Counted from the stretch's first letter, positions 8,920-18,993 are shown. The stretch: DNA of 64,000 nucleotides from JANSWY01 sp965267245 (GCA_965267245.1 OZ253939.1:4774001-4838000), one strand, 5' to 3'. Made by a program: numbers and translations. The notes: generated by a model from the sequence alone, not told the origin.

Positions 8920-11900
8920 TTAATTCGTAATAACTAGTCGTCTGAATACTTCATTTGTCGCTCCATCAAGAGTACTTCTGAAATGAAATTTATAAATATA
9001 AACTCCATTCCTTAAGGGAGCGCCACTTAAATTTTTTCCGTCCCACTCAATGTCACTGATAATTTCACCCGGATCTGTGTACCTGTATTGCTGTGAGTAT
9101 ACAACAGCGCCGGTGGTATTAAATACCTCAAAATCTATCAATAATTCTTCTCCATCACGATCATGCGCTATATGAAAGGTGGTGTTGTTTGTCATTGGGT
9201 TAGGAAAGTTATAAACTTCGTAAAACTTGATTTTCACATCAGACGAAACTACAAACTCAACCGAGGATTCTGCAGAATTATTGTGTGTATCCCAACTTTT
9301 TATTTTTATAGTGTGTCTGCCTGGGGCTAAATCATTCATTGGATAGTTAATCCAACCTTCCTTATAGGTGTCAATACTAGCAGTGTAATATTCATTTAAG
9401 TTTATTTCAAGCTCATCATCCAGTATTGCTATCGAATTTTGACCAATGCCCCGATTTGATATGTTGATTCCATTTTCATCGGTTAACCTGACCAATAACA
9501 ATGGGTTAGGATTGACCTTGTCTCCTGGTTTGAAAGAGGTGTCATTCATGTATATATCAATTTCAGGTGGCGTAGTATCTTCTGTTACATTGGGATTACT
9601 CCCACCAACTACGATATCGATATTGGCTCCATTGGCATCATATTTTTTATCGTCAGATGTGGCATACATGCTGATTTTACCATTGGCATAATTATAAGCT
9701 ATGTTTTTAGGTACAACAAACTCAAACAGAAAATCCCCATTACTTATAGAAGCCTGACCATTATAAATAATTGTATTTCTTACCGAATAATTGAAAGGAT
9801 TATTTTGGTTTCCTCGGGTTTGAAGAGTAGTTGGTTTATCCAAAACTTTTGCTGTAAGGGTACCATTAAAATCGGATAACTTATTGCCTACCTGATCAAC
9901 CACTGTTCCTTTTATTTGCACGAGACTAAGGGCGGAAAGTGTGTCCCCTTCTGCTGAGAGATTATTGACTTCAGTGATGTTGAGGTTGTAATCTGGGATA
10001 GCCAATTTCATCATAGGGTCACCTAGTAGAGCGAAGTTCCTGTTTATAGGCCCACGAAGACTACTGTTCTTAGTTTTCTTTATAATATCTCCCAGACGAG
10101 GTGTTTCACCGTTTACAGGTACAAAGACGTTTTCATAAAATGCTTCGTTCACTACTCTATTTGTATGGGCAAATACCTTTCTTGTGGTAGTAAGTAAGGC
10201 AATAGCTCCACCATTGGGATTCATTAACAGCTCTTCTCCAGCACTGTCCTCCAGTGGGTAATCATACTTACCGAATTCGCAGGTAGCGGTTACAAATAGT
10301 GGCAGTTTTCTGCGGTTTGTGAAATTTCGGACATCCTGTTTTACCAGAATCCATTCATCTGCCCAGACATCAATATTTCCATGACCTGAATAATTGAGGA
10401 TTAATCCACCTTTTGCTACAATGTCGTTTATTCTTTGAGTGGTTTGTGGCGAAGCACGATCAACACCTGATATTTGCTCGAAAGCATCCAGGTATACTTT
10501 TTGGGAATTGAATTGTGGGTCAACGGTTTCTACCAGCTCTGATAATTGCTCCGCATCACGCTGGTGCACGTTACTATCACCATCATCTGCAATGAAATAA
10601 ATGTCGTTTCTCCATTCACCCATGGAGTTACTGCTGGTTTCATACCTTATGATTTTATCAATAGTGATCTCAGCTTCTTTTATGGATTTAACTGGAAGAC
10701 GCCCAACACCAATTTCCATAGTGTGATCACCTTGATAAGATTCTGCCCATTCACCTTCATCTTCTTCAAGGAATCCAAAATAATCATCTGAAGAGTAACT
10801 ATAGATTGGGTCTAGAGATTCACGAGCTTCATATATAGGAACAAAATTTTGATCACGACTGAACCGTTTCTTATAGTCATAGGAACAATCTCCGAAAAGT
10901 AAGAGATACTTCAATTTGCCTGGATCAAGATCATATAGGTATTTCATATAATTTCGAATGGCAGAGATGTCTTGTCGGCCACTTGAGAATTCATTATACA
11001 CTTCTTCAACTGTGACTACTTTGACGTCTAATAAGTCGTGAGACCGGTGAAATGTAGCTAACCGTTCAGCTTCACTCAAAAATAGATAGTGAGTAACAAT
11101 AACTGCATCTGGTGGATTAGAAGTCAGTATGTTTTGTTTAAAGATTTTAGTGGATTTCACAGGTTTTGGGGCATTTGCAGGATTAAAGACTACATATTCA
11201 TCTAACTCAGTATTGGTAGCAGCAAATCTACCAGTAGTTCCATCTAACTGATAAGAAATATTTTCAGGAGTGGTTGGATCCGTAATATTCCAGATTTCCA
11301 TATTATCAGACATATTTTTAATCTGAAAAGTAGATTCTGGTAGCACCAGAGTACTTAAGGAACGGAAAAATGTATTGCCTTCATAGGCGGCCAGATCCCT
11401 GGTAAATTGAATCATTAAAAAATCAATGTATCCTTGTCCTACTCCTGATGCTGGTGCATTGTAAGTTACATTGATATCTAATTTTGAATCAATACCTGAG
11501 ATATCATTAGAGTTAATCACAAAAACAGAGTCCACAACAATGCCGTCTGCGTCATACTCTCCCTGAGGTCTGGCCACAGTATTCAGTTTGATCGTATGTT
11601 GGTCATTAATTGTAAAGTCAAAACTTGCCGGAATATCTGCAATAGAGACGGCTTCAGCATAAATGCTAACACTCGATCCATTAGTTATACCAGAAATGCC
11701 TGAGGTATAATTGAGGGATAGTTTGGTGGCATTGGAAAGCATTTCCCCAAACCATCTACGGCCTTCAAATCGAATATTGTCCTTGTCTTCCTCGATCAGG
11801 AAATAATCATCATACGTACTTATAGCTGGTTGACCATCGATTGCCTTTGTTTTGGTTGCTATTCTTTTGCCAGCTTGTTCAGAATACTTTATAAAATAGA

Positions 11901-12306
11901 ATATCGAATCGCTATATAGATTTTTCTCATGTGTAAACAACTCCTTAGAAGTGTCATATGCGAAGGAATTAGGACTATTTACAAATAGCAGAAAGTACTC
12001 ATCGTTAGAAAAAATATCATCTTCATTTCCGTGGAATCCTAATGAGATCTCTTCCTGATCAAGAAATGGCAGTGAGTTTTGCTGTGGCAGCATTCCGCCG
12101 GAACTATTTCCATAAACCCTAACCCCGCGAGGGTTCTGCACAGAAAGTCCAATTTGATCCAGGTATGCTTTATCGAGTTTGTATACTCCCTTTTCGGTGA
12201 AAGCCAGTTTAAACCACTCACCATTATTAAATATGGACTCAACTCCCTTTTGGCAAAATGAAGAGGTACTTATCGTTAAAAGTAATATGGTAATTAGCCG
12301 GAACAC
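8920..12306 (-). CDS. porU: T9SS C-terminal signal peptidase / sortase PorU
   Basis: 1,128 residues from GTG 12306, directly after an in-frame TGA. Signal peptide FRLITILLLTISTSSFCQ. The centre is a C25 gingipain-like peptidase domain (about residues 395-760). The catalytic pair is His642 in NYSGHGN and Cys676 in TATCEFGKYD. The C-terminus is a T9SS-type beta domain (VYNFPNPMTNNTTF through NGVYIYKFHF). PorU cleaves the C-terminal signal of T9SS cargo and transfers the protein to an anionic lipopolysaccharide at the surface. It follows pssA by 24 bases and precedes porV by 30. Confidence 0.95.
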   Translation of the reverse strand: MFRLITILLLTISTSSFCQKGVESIFNNGEWFKLAFTEKGVYKLDKAYLDQIGLSVQNPRGVRVYGNSSGGMLPQQNSLPFLDQEEISLGFHGNEDDIFSNDEYFLLFVNSPNSFAYDTSKELFTHEKNLYSDSIFYFIKYSEQAGKRIATKTKAIDGQPAISTYDDYFLIEEDKDNIRFEGRRWFGEMLSNATKLSLNYTSGISGITNGSSVSIYAEAVSIADIPASFDFTINDQHTIKLNTVARPQGEYDADGIVVDSVFVINSNDISGIDSKLDINVTYNAPASGVGQGYIDFLMIQFTRDLAAYEGNTFFRSLSTLVLPESTFQIKNMSDNMEIWNITDPTTPENISYQLDGTTGRFAATNTELDEYVVFNPANAPKPVKSTKIFKQNILTSNPPDAVIVTHYLFLSEAERLATFHRSHDLLDVKVVTVEEVYNEFSSGRQDISAIRNYMKYLYDLDPGKLKYLLLFGDCSYDYKKRFSRDQNFVPIYEARESLDPIYSYSSDDYFGFLEEDEGEWAESYQGDHTMEIGVGRLPVKSIKEAEITIDKIIRYETSSNSMGEWRNDIYFIADDGDSNVHQRDAEQLSELVETVDPQFNSQKVYLDAFEQISGVDRASPQTTQRINDIVAKGGLILNYSGHGNIDVWADEWILVKQDVRNFTNRRKLPLFVTATCEFGKYDYPLEDSAGEELLMNPNGGAIALLTTTRKVFAHTNRVVNEAFYENVFVPVNGETPRLGDIIKKTKNSSLRGPINRNFALLGDPMMKLAIPDYNLNITEVNNLSAEGDTLSALSLVQIKGTVVDQVGNKLSDFNGTLTAKVLDKPTTLQTRGNQNNPFNYSVRNTIIYNGQASISNGDFLFEFVVPKNIAYNYANGKISMYATSDDKKYDANGANIDIVVGGSNPNVTEDTTPPEIDIYMNDTSFKPGDKVNPNPLLLVRLTDENGINISNRGIGQNSIAILDDELEINLNEYYTASIDTYKEGWINYPMNDLAPGRHTIKIKSWDTHNNSAESSVEFVVSSDVKIKFYEVYNFPNPMTNNTTFHIAHDRDGEELLIDFEVFNTTGAVVYSQQYRYTDPGEIISDIEWDGKNLSGAPLRNGVYIYKFHFRSTLDGATNEVFRRLVITN

Positions 12307-12330
12307 TCAGCAGTTATACGATTTTAGGGA

Positions 12331-13029
12331 TTATTTATTGTTAACAGATTTTGGTCTTAACAAATTCACTACTATTGAAAGTAACAAATATGCCAAAATC
12401 ACAAGTGAAATAGCCTTGAAATTCCAGACAAGAAGTAAAATAACTGACATTGTAACAAGCAGGAACCTTTCCCAATTGTCTTGAAACTTAAAGTTTTTGA
12501 ATTTCAAAGATAGTAAGGGTATGTCTGCTACCATCAAAAGTGAAAACAATACTGCAATTACCAACAGTGACTCTAAACCAGCAATCCAACTAAATAATTG
12601 AATATCTGCCAAATAGGGAAGACCTGTGATAAACAACGCATTAGCAGGAGTAGGTAACCCATAGAATACATCGGATTGCCTTGGGTCAATGTTAAATTTT
12701 GCTAAGCGCAATGCTGAAAATACAACGATTAATATTCCCAGATAGGGCAACCAATAAACTTTTGTTTCAGGCAGTATCATCTGATAGAGGAAAAAACCTG
12801 GTAGCGCACCAAATGAAATCATATCCGCAAGAGAATCCAATTGTTTTCCAAGTTCTGAAGACACACCAACCAGTCGGGCAGCAAATCCATCAAAGAAGTC
12901 TAGAATAGCAGCAGACCAAACCATTATGGTAGCCATCATCAGGTTGTCCTGGAATATGAAGATGATGCCAATTGCACCACATGCCGCATTACCCGAGGTA
13001 ATAAGATTTGGGATATGTTTTTTAATCAT
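12331..13029 (-). CDS. pssA: CDP-diacylglycerol--serine O-phosphatidyltransferase
   Basis: 232 residues, a multi-pass inner-membrane enzyme of the CDP-alcohol phosphatidyltransferase family. It joins serine to CDP-diacylglycerol to give phosphatidylserine, the precursor of phosphatidylethanolamine. The family signature DGxxAR(x8)G(x3)D(x3)D is complete: DGFAARLVGVSSELGKQLDS followed by LADMISFG. The N-terminal IPNLITSGNAACGAIGI is typical of the serine-specific branch. Six or so membrane segments follow. It overlaps the upstream MBL gene by four bases (ATGA) and is followed closely by porU. Confidence 0.95.
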   Translation of the reverse strand: MIKKHIPNLITSGNAACGAIGIIFIFQDNLMMATIMVWSAAILDFFDGFAARLVGVSSELGKQLDSLADMISFGALPGFFLYQMILPETKVYWLPYLGILIVVFSALRLAKFNIDPRQSDVFYGLPTPANALFITGLPYLADIQLFSWIAGLESLLVIAVLFSLLMVADIPLLSLKFKNFKFQDNWERFLLVTMSVILLLVWNFKAISLVILAYLLLSIVVNLLRPKSVNNK

Positions 13030-13673
13030 TGCTGTAAGGCGCAGAAGGGGTTATACTTCATTTCATGGCCAATTGTGGTGGGGTCACCATGACCTGGATA
13101 TACTATTGTCTCTTCGGGAAGGTTGAATAGTTTCTGATGAATCCCTTCTATCAGTAAATTATGATTGCCTCCAGGTAAGTCTGTTCTTCCTATACTTTCT
13201 CTGAAGAGAACATCTCCACCTATCAATTGATTAGAAGGTTTATGGTATAGTACAACATGCCCTGGTGCGTGCCCGGGAACGAAAATCACCTCCAGTGAAC
13301 TGTCACCAAATTCAATGGCGTCTCCTTCATCTATAAATTTGTCAGGAGTGGTGTTTTTATACTGTTGAAAACCATAGGAAGGAGCATACACTTCAACTGA
13401 TCTAAGCGTTTCTTCATCAGCTTTATGCATGTATAGAAGTACTTCGTATTTCTGTTTTACGAAATAATTTCCAAGTACATGATCAATATGACAATGGGTG
13501 TTCACAAGTTTTGTCACTTTCAACTGATGTTCATTTATAAAATCTTTTAAAATATCTATTTCCTGCGGAGCATAGCAACCGGGGTCAATTATAATGGCCT
13601 CATTCGTGTTGTCATATACCACATAAGTATTTTCCATAAATGGATTAAAAACAAAAGATTTTATTTGTATCAT
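13026..13673 (-). CDS. MBL-fold metallo-hydrolase (glyoxalase II-like)
   Basis: 215 residues from ATG 13673. A longer frame starts with TTG at 13724, but the family N-terminus begins at MIQIKSFVFNPFMENTY, so the ATG is preferred. The binuclear metal site is complete: THCHIDH, PGHAPGH, GGDVLFRESIGRTDLPGG and YPGHGD. This pattern belongs to the small single-domain glyoxalase II-like or YcbL-like hydrolases, which cleave thioesters such as S-lactoylglutathione or related thiols; the real substrate here is unknown. It is the first gene of the run leading to pssA and porUV and is divergent from the FAD oxidoreductase gene. Confidence 0.9.
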   Translation of the reverse strand: MIQIKSFVFNPFMENTYVVYDNTNEAIIIDPGCYAPQEIDILKDFINEHQLKVTKLVNTHCHIDHVLGNYFVKQKYEVLLYMHKADEETLRSVEVYAPSYGFQQYKNTTPDKFIDEGDAIEFGDSSLEVIFVPGHAPGHVVLYHKPSNQLIGGDVLFRESIGRTDLPGGNHNLLIEGIHQKLFNLPEETIVYPGHGDPTTIGHEMKYNPFCALQQ

Positions 13674-13732
13674 GGTTTTATTCAGAGTCAACTGCAAATT
13701 TGTTGTAAATAATTCAATAGACAAATATTAGA

Positions 13733-14785
13733 GTGGAGCAACGAGATTATTTGATAGTAGGTCAGGGGATAGCTGGTAGTTTACTTGCTTATGAGTTGAT
13801 GAAAAGAGATCAGCGTGTTATGGTGGTGAATCAGACCTGGTCACAAAGTGCTTCTCGTGTTGCGGCAGGATTGTATAACCCAGTAACAGGTAGAAAGATG
13901 GTGAAGACCTGGAATTGTGATAAACTGTTTCCGTTCATTGAACCATACTATGAGACCCTGGAGAATGAAATTCAAGAAAAATTCCTCGAAAGAACAGGTA
14001 TATACAGACCATTTCTCTCGATTGAAGAACAAAATGATTGGCAGGGTAAAGCTTCTGATAGTGGATTTAAAGAATATGTATCTCAAGTAGTTTTAACATC
14101 AACTGAAGACGCTCAGGTGAATGACATTTATGGAGGGCTAATACTTCAGAAAGCTGGATTTGTGAGGCTAGGAAAAATGCTGGATGCGTTCAGGAAGTTT
14201 TTTTCTGATAAGGGAAGTTATCTGGAAGGATTGTTTGATTTAGGGACATCCATTGATAGTGAGGGAATTATTTATCAAGATTGTAAATATAGGAGAGTGG
14301 TTTTTTGCGAGGGAGAGAAGTCCAGGAATACCAAACTTTTTGAGTGGTTACCTTTCCGACCAGTGAAAGGTGAGACCCTGGATTTGGAAATTAACTATTC
14401 CAGGGAACAAATTCTTAACAGAGGTGTTTTTTTAATGCCAGTAGAGAATAATCACTTTCGTTTAGGAGCAACCTACAACAATCAAGACCTAAGTTATGAA
14501 ACAACCGAACAGGCAAGAATGGAATTATTGGAGAAATTAGGTGCCATTTTCAAGGGACAATTTGATGTTGTGGGGCAAAATGCAGGAATACGTCCGGCTA
14601 CCAAGGACAGAAGACCAATAATCGGAAACCATCCTGCCCTGGATCGTGTTTATATCTTCAACGGTCTCGGTGCAAAAGGAGTATCTTTGGCACCATACTA
14701 CAGCCGTCAGTTCGCTGACCATTTATGTTTTAATTCGGGTTTGGACAAAGAAGTGAATATTAATCGATTTTTTTCGTTATTTTGA
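13733..14785 (+). CDS. FAD-dependent oxidoreductase, DAO family
   Basis: 350 residues from GTG 13733 (ATT at 13727 is the only start alternative before an in-frame TAG). The dinucleotide-binding motif is DYLIVGQGIAGSLLAYEL at the extreme N-terminus. The C-terminal DAO signature is GIRPATKDRRPIIGNHP followed by IFNGLGAKGVSLAPYYS. This is the fold of D-amino-acid, glycine and sarcosine oxidases and of MnmC-type enzymes; substrate cannot be read from sequence. It is soluble, with no signal peptide. The next gene begins three bases after its stop, so the two are likely co-transcribed. Confidence 0.88.
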   Translation: MEQRDYLIVGQGIAGSLLAYELMKRDQRVMVVNQTWSQSASRVAAGLYNPVTGRKMVKTWNCDKLFPFIEPYYETLENEIQEKFLERTGIYRPFLSIEEQNDWQGKASDSGFKEYVSQVVLTSTEDAQVNDIYGGLILQKAGFVRLGKMLDAFRKFFSDKGSYLEGLFDLGTSIDSEGIIYQDCKYRRVVFCEGEKSRNTKLFEWLPFRPVKGETLDLEINYSREQILNRGVFLMPVENNHFRLGATYNNQDLSYETTEQARMELLEKLGAIFKGQFDVVGQNAGIRPATKDRRPIIGNHPALDRVYIFNGLGAKGVSLAPYYSRQFADHLCFNSGLDKEVNINRFFSLF

Positions 14786-14788
14786 TCA

Positions 14789-17700
14789 ATGATGAAGTTA
14801 CATAGGTACAGTTTTATTTTTTTGATACTTCTATTAGTTCCTCTTGTACATCATGCACAGGAAAGAAGAGAGGGCTTTGGACAAAACCGGGTACAGCATA
14901 AGGTTTTTGAATGGTATTACTATAGTACCGAAAAGTTTGATATTTACTATTATCAGGGTGGAGTTGATTATGCCCGATTGGCTATTGACTATCTGGATGA
15001 AGAATATAACCGGATAACTGATTTATTGGGTTATGCCCCATTCAACAAGACCACAATATTTCTTTTCAATTCATATACAGATTTACAGCAAAGTAATATC
15101 GGTATTGATGGTGACCACTTTTCTATAGCGGGTCAGACAAATTTCGTGAAGTTGCATACTGAAATTGCCTATCCGGGTTCAGCCGAAAAATTCAAGGAAG
15201 AGCTTACATTTAAGTTGACTGAGGTATTGCTGAATGACATGATGTTTGGTGGAAGTTTAGCTGAAATGTTTCAGAGTGCGTATTTGTTGTCATTGCCTAA
15301 TTGGTTTATAGAAGGAGCTGCAAGCTATATTACCTATGGATGGAGTGCTGAGATGGATGATTATGTAAGGGATTTTCTGTCAAGAAAAAACGTAAGAAAA
15401 CTCAGTAGGCTTGATGAAAATGATGCACGGTTAGTAGGGCAATCAGTTTGGAATTATATAGCTGTAAGGTATGGAAATGGAAATATTTCTAATATTCTGA
15501 ACCTTACCAGGATCATTAGAAATGAGGAAAATAGCATAGCCAGCACATTGGTTACCCGATATCGAACATTTGTTCTTGAATGGCAGAATTATTATTTGAA
15601 CTCATCCAATAGAATCAAACAGGATTACACATCTCCAGATAATGAGGATATCCTGGTTGAGAAAAAGAATTACGGATACGAGTTTAGTCAGGTGAGAGTG
15701 AATCCTTCAGGGACAAAAATTGCCTATAGTCAAAGATATGAGGGAAAATACAGGGTAATTGTCTATGACATTGAGTCAGGAAATATTGAGGTAATCCAAA
15801 AAGGAGGTAACAAAGTACTTACTCAAGAAACAAATCATAACCTTCCGTTAATTGATTGGATGAATGACCATACTATTGGTTATATCTACGATAAATATGG
15901 CAAATACGTACTTGAGTATTTTGACCTTGAAGCCAGACAGCGTTACCAAAAATCATTGAACCGGTTTGAACAAATACATGATTTCAGCTTCAATCACAAT
16001 GGAAAACTGGCCATCTTAAGTGCAAATACTGATAAGATGAACGACCTGTTTCTAGTCAGTATGAGACGAACGGCCATAAAGCGACTTACGAAAGATATGT
16101 ACGATGACATTCATCCTCAGTTCGTACCAGGGACCGATGCTATTGTATTCTCTTCCAATCGTATGACAAAATACCTGGATGAAGCAGAGGGAGCCAGAAC
16201 ACTTGAAGAAGTTAGCAATAACCATAGTCTCTATATTTATGATTTAGATACTACTCAAAATGAGTTAAAACAACTAACTAATAATCTAGGTAAAGACTTC
16301 TATCCTACACCGCAAAATGATCAGTACATATTTTACCTCAGTGATCAAAAAGGGATAATCAATTTATTCCGGTATGACCTTTTTGATAACACCTATCAGC
16401 AGGTAACAAACTTTGATATGAGCATCATAGAATTTGATCTCAATGGCATTAACGATGAGTTCACCTACCTTATGCTAGATAATGGGAATTATAAGGTATT
16501 TCTTGACAAGAATTTTGATCTCGCACAAAGCACTTTTACTCCTCAAAGTTTAAGGCAGGATATGATTCAGGCCAAGTTTCTGATCAACAGAATAGAAACC
16601 CGAACGCCTACTGAAGTAGAAAAGGACCCACTCCTTCCTGATAGTTTATTAGCAAAGGATCCAATCGATAATGAAGTTCTTGAAGAAGAAGTAATCGATG
16701 AAATGCCGGCAGTTTCAGATTCAATTCCATCTGATGAAGATGCCTACATTGAGGCTGACGATTATGAATTTGAGGAGGAGACGCGATTTAAGAATGAATC
16801 GCTATCATTTTTATCTACCTATTCTCAGCTTGAAAAAGAACCTTCGATAGTTGGACCGATCAAGTATACTCCGAGGTTCAGCATGAGTAATATTGTTACT
16901 TCATTTGTAATAGACCCTATTCGTGATTTCGGGATCTTACTAGAGGGGGAAATGAGTGACATGCTGGAAAATCATAAATTTTACGGAGGTGCTCTATTTA
17001 TGACTGACTTCCAAAATGGCGATATTTTTGGAGAGTACCAGTTTCTTAAAAACAGGATTGATTTTAAAGTTAGGTTCGACCGACAGGTTTACGTATTTGA
17101 AGAACCGATACGTGATCCTAAGGTTCAACGATATTCGTTGAACAAGATTGAGTTTGGAGCATCTTATCCGTTTAACAATGCCTTACGTGTTTCTTTGAAT
17201 CCTTTTTTCGCAACAACATCATATCGGAATCTTCAAAGCACCGTTATCGCCTTTGATAGTTTAAATAACTATGAAAATAATTTCTACACAGGTTTTATGA
17301 CAGAATTGGTTCTTGATAATACGAAAATTTTTGGCTTGAACCTGTATAATGGGACTCGTGGTAAAGTGAAGTATACATATTATGGAGCGGTTTCTGATTT
17401 TGACAGCAGTTTTGGGAAATTAGAAATCGACATTAGAAATTACCTGCCTATACATAGAGAGTTTACTTTTGCTACACGTGTGAGTTATGGTAATTTTATG
17501 AGTAAACGCAGGCAAAATTTCATGTTAGGAGGGATGCTAAACTGGCCATTCTCGCAAAGCCCAATTGTTACCGGGGAAACCTCCGAACAAATACCTCAGG
17601 ATTATCCATTTGTCTTGTCAAATGATAAGCCTATAACAGGTATTTTGTTTACAGATTTCATTCCACTGAGAGGTTATAATTATGGAGAAGTTTATGGTTC

Positions 17701-18064
17701 GGAATACCTGGCATTGAATGCAGAATTACGACTCCCGGTTTTTAGATACTTAAGTAAAGGTCCTATTTCTTCAAATTTTCTTAGAAATTTCCAGGCGATT
17801 GGATTTTATGATCTTGGTGCCGCATGGACTGGCACAGCACCTTTTAGGAGATCAAGTAGTGTGAATTCTTATAATGTAGAGTATCCTCCTGGATTGTTTA
17901 GTGCAACCATTAACAATTTCAGAAATGTTTGGCTTGCAAGTTTTGGATTCGGATTTAGGACAGTGATTTTGGGATACTATGTGCGATTTGACTGGGCTAA
18001 ACCAATTGAAGACTTTAACATAGGTAAAACCAAATTCTATTTTACCCTTGGATATGATTTTTAA
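14789..18064 (+). CDS. Peptidase-MA-like / TolB-like propeller / BamA-like barrel fusion
   Basis: 1,091 residues with signal peptide ending LVPLVHHAQ near residue 24. Residues about 30-270 resemble the peptidase MA-like gluzincin fold (NKTTIFLFNSYTDLQQSN, then LPNWFIEGAASY with Trp172), but no HExxH is present, so it is probably inactive. Residues about 295-620 form TolB-like propeller blades (VNPSGTKIAYSQRYEGKYRV, DAIVFSSNRMTKYL). An acidic linker (about 620-685) leads to a C-terminal region (about 710-1091) of amphipathic strands ending FYFTLGYDF, like the BamA/surface-antigen barrel. It is probably an outer membrane protein with a large periplasmic or surface part. Function unknown. Confidence 0.82.
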   Translation: MMKLHRYSFIFLILLLVPLVHHAQERREGFGQNRVQHKVFEWYYYSTEKFDIYYYQGGVDYARLAIDYLDEEYNRITDLLGYAPFNKTTIFLFNSYTDLQQSNIGIDGDHFSIAGQTNFVKLHTEIAYPGSAEKFKEELTFKLTEVLLNDMMFGGSLAEMFQSAYLLSLPNWFIEGAASYITYGWSAEMDDYVRDFLSRKNVRKLSRLDENDARLVGQSVWNYIAVRYGNGNISNILNLTRIIRNEENSIASTLVTRYRTFVLEWQNYYLNSSNRIKQDYTSPDNEDILVEKKNYGYEFSQVRVNPSGTKIAYSQRYEGKYRVIVYDIESGNIEVIQKGGNKVLTQETNHNLPLIDWMNDHTIGYIYDKYGKYVLEYFDLEARQRYQKSLNRFEQIHDFSFNHNGKLAILSANTDKMNDLFLVSMRRTAIKRLTKDMYDDIHPQFVPGTDAIVFSSNRMTKYLDEAEGARTLEEVSNNHSLYIYDLDTTQNELKQLTNNLGKDFYPTPQNDQYIFYLSDQKGIINLFRYDLFDNTYQQVTNFDMSIIEFDLNGINDEFTYLMLDNGNYKVFLDKNFDLAQSTFTPQSLRQDMIQAKFLINRIETRTPTEVEKDPLLPDSLLAKDPIDNEVLEEEVIDEMPAVSDSIPSDEDAYIEADDYEFEEETRFKNESLSFLSTYSQLEKEPSIVGPIKYTPRFSMSNIVTSFVIDPIRDFGILLEGEMSDMLENHKFYGGALFMTDFQNGDIFGEYQFLKNRIDFKVRFDRQVYVFEEPIRDPKVQRYSLNKIEFGASYPFNNALRVSLNPFFATTSYRNLQSTVIAFDSLNNYENNFYTGFMTELVLDNTKIFGLNLYNGTRGKVKYTYYGAVSDFDSSFGKLEIDIRNYLPIHREFTFATRVSYGNFMSKRRQNFMLGGMLNWPFSQSPIVTGETSEQIPQDYPFVLSNDKPITGILFTDFIPLRGYNYGEVYGSEYLALNAELRLPVFRYLSKGPISSNFLRNFQAIGFYDLGAAWTGTAPFRRSSSVNSYNVEYPPGLFSATINNFRNVWLASFGFGFRTVILGYYVRFDWAKPIEDFNIGKTKFYFTLGYDF

Positions 18065-18082
18065 GCAGAATTGATGCTATTA

Positions 18083-18113
18083 TTTGTTTATTTCAAGGAA
18101 TATGAGATTTTTG
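18083..18113 (+). promoter_or_regulatory. Candidate yicC promoter, TTTG-N19-gATTTTTG
   Basis: TTTG at 18083-18086 and GATTTTTG at 18106-18113 are separated by exactly 19 bases, the spacing of the Bacteroidota -33/-7 promoter. The -7 box has one mismatch to TAnnTTTG (G for T at the first position). It ends four bases before the yicC ATG, so the transcript would be leaderless or nearly so. Confidence 0.5.
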
Positions 18114-18117
18114 CCAG

Positions 18118-18993
18118 ATGATAGAATCCATGACTGGCTTTGGTTCAGCAACTTATAGTGACGATAGGTATCAGATAAAAATTGAGCTTAGAACACTTAA
18201 CTCAAAATTTTTAGACCTTTCCTATAAGATTCCAAAAGAGTTTTCCGATAGGGAACTGGAACTCAAAAATTTTCTTACAACTAAACTTAAAAGAGGCAAG
18301 ATCAATGTGTCTATTGATTTTACTATTCTTAATAGGAGTTCTGTTTCACATGAGATAAACAAAGAGCTTTTTCTACAGTACTTTGAACAATTCAGGTCTT
18401 TAGCAAAGCAAGTTGAGGCCAATGATGACGAAATATTTCGATTAGCACTTCAGTCACCGGATGTAATCCAGGTAAAAGAAGAAGAGGAAGAAGCCCCGGA
18501 TTGGGGAATTTTCCTCAATGTATTCGAAGAGGCAGTAAATAAATGTGTGGATTTTAGAAAGCAGGAAGGTGAAGCCCTGTCAAATAAGCTCACAGAATAT
18601 ATTAATAGTATAGGGGAAGGATTAGAGAAGGTTATTGAAAGGGACCCTGAGCGAGTACGAAATATTAAATCGAGAATTGAAAATAATCTTGAAGAATTTG
18701 TTGGAACAGACAAAGTAGATCAAAACAGATTTGAGCAGGAACTTATTTATTACATTGAAAGGCTGGATATAACAGAAGAGAAAGACAGATTGGGTAATCA
18801 CCTTAAATATTTTATCGAAATCCTGAATGGCCCTGATTCAAATGGGAAGAAACTTGGGTTCATTTCTCAGGAGATTGGCAGGGAGATCAATACCATAGGG
18901 TCAAAATCTAATGATGCTACCTTGCAACGATTTGTAGTGGAGATGAAAGAGGAATTGGAGAAAATTAAGGAGCAGGTTCTAAATATTATTTAG
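18118..18993 (+). CDS. yicC: YicC/YloC family endoribonuclease
   Basis: 291 residues, the normal family size. The hallmark N-terminus MIESMTGFGSA and the C-terminal block GKKLGFISQEIGREINTIGS plus NDATLQRFVVEMKEELEKI are both intact. YicC-like proteins are cytoplasmic ring-forming endoribonucleases implicated in mRNA and small-RNA turnover and stationary-phase survival. It has its own candidate promoter. In many bacteria gmk follows yicC; here the next gene is convergent DUF2911, so that linkage is absent. Confidence 0.93.
   Translation: MIESMTGFGSATYSDDRYQIKIELRTLNSKFLDLSYKIPKEFSDRELELKNFLTTKLKRGKINVSIDFTILNRSSVSHEINKELFLQYFEQFRSLAKQVEANDDEIFRLALQSPDVIQVKEEEEEAPDWGIFLNVFEEAVNKCVDFRKQEGEALSNKLTEYINSIGEGLEKVIERDPERVRNIKSRIENNLEEFVGTDKVDQNRFEQELIYYIERLDITEEKDRLGNHLKYFIEILNGPDSNGKKLGFISQEIGREINTIGSKSNDATLQRFVVEMKEELEKIKEQVLNII

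Noticed and set aside
13674..13724. N-terminal extension of the MBL hydrolase to TTG 13,724
   Set aside because: The extra 17 residues do not match the family start and TTG is a weak initiator; ATG 13,673 fits better.
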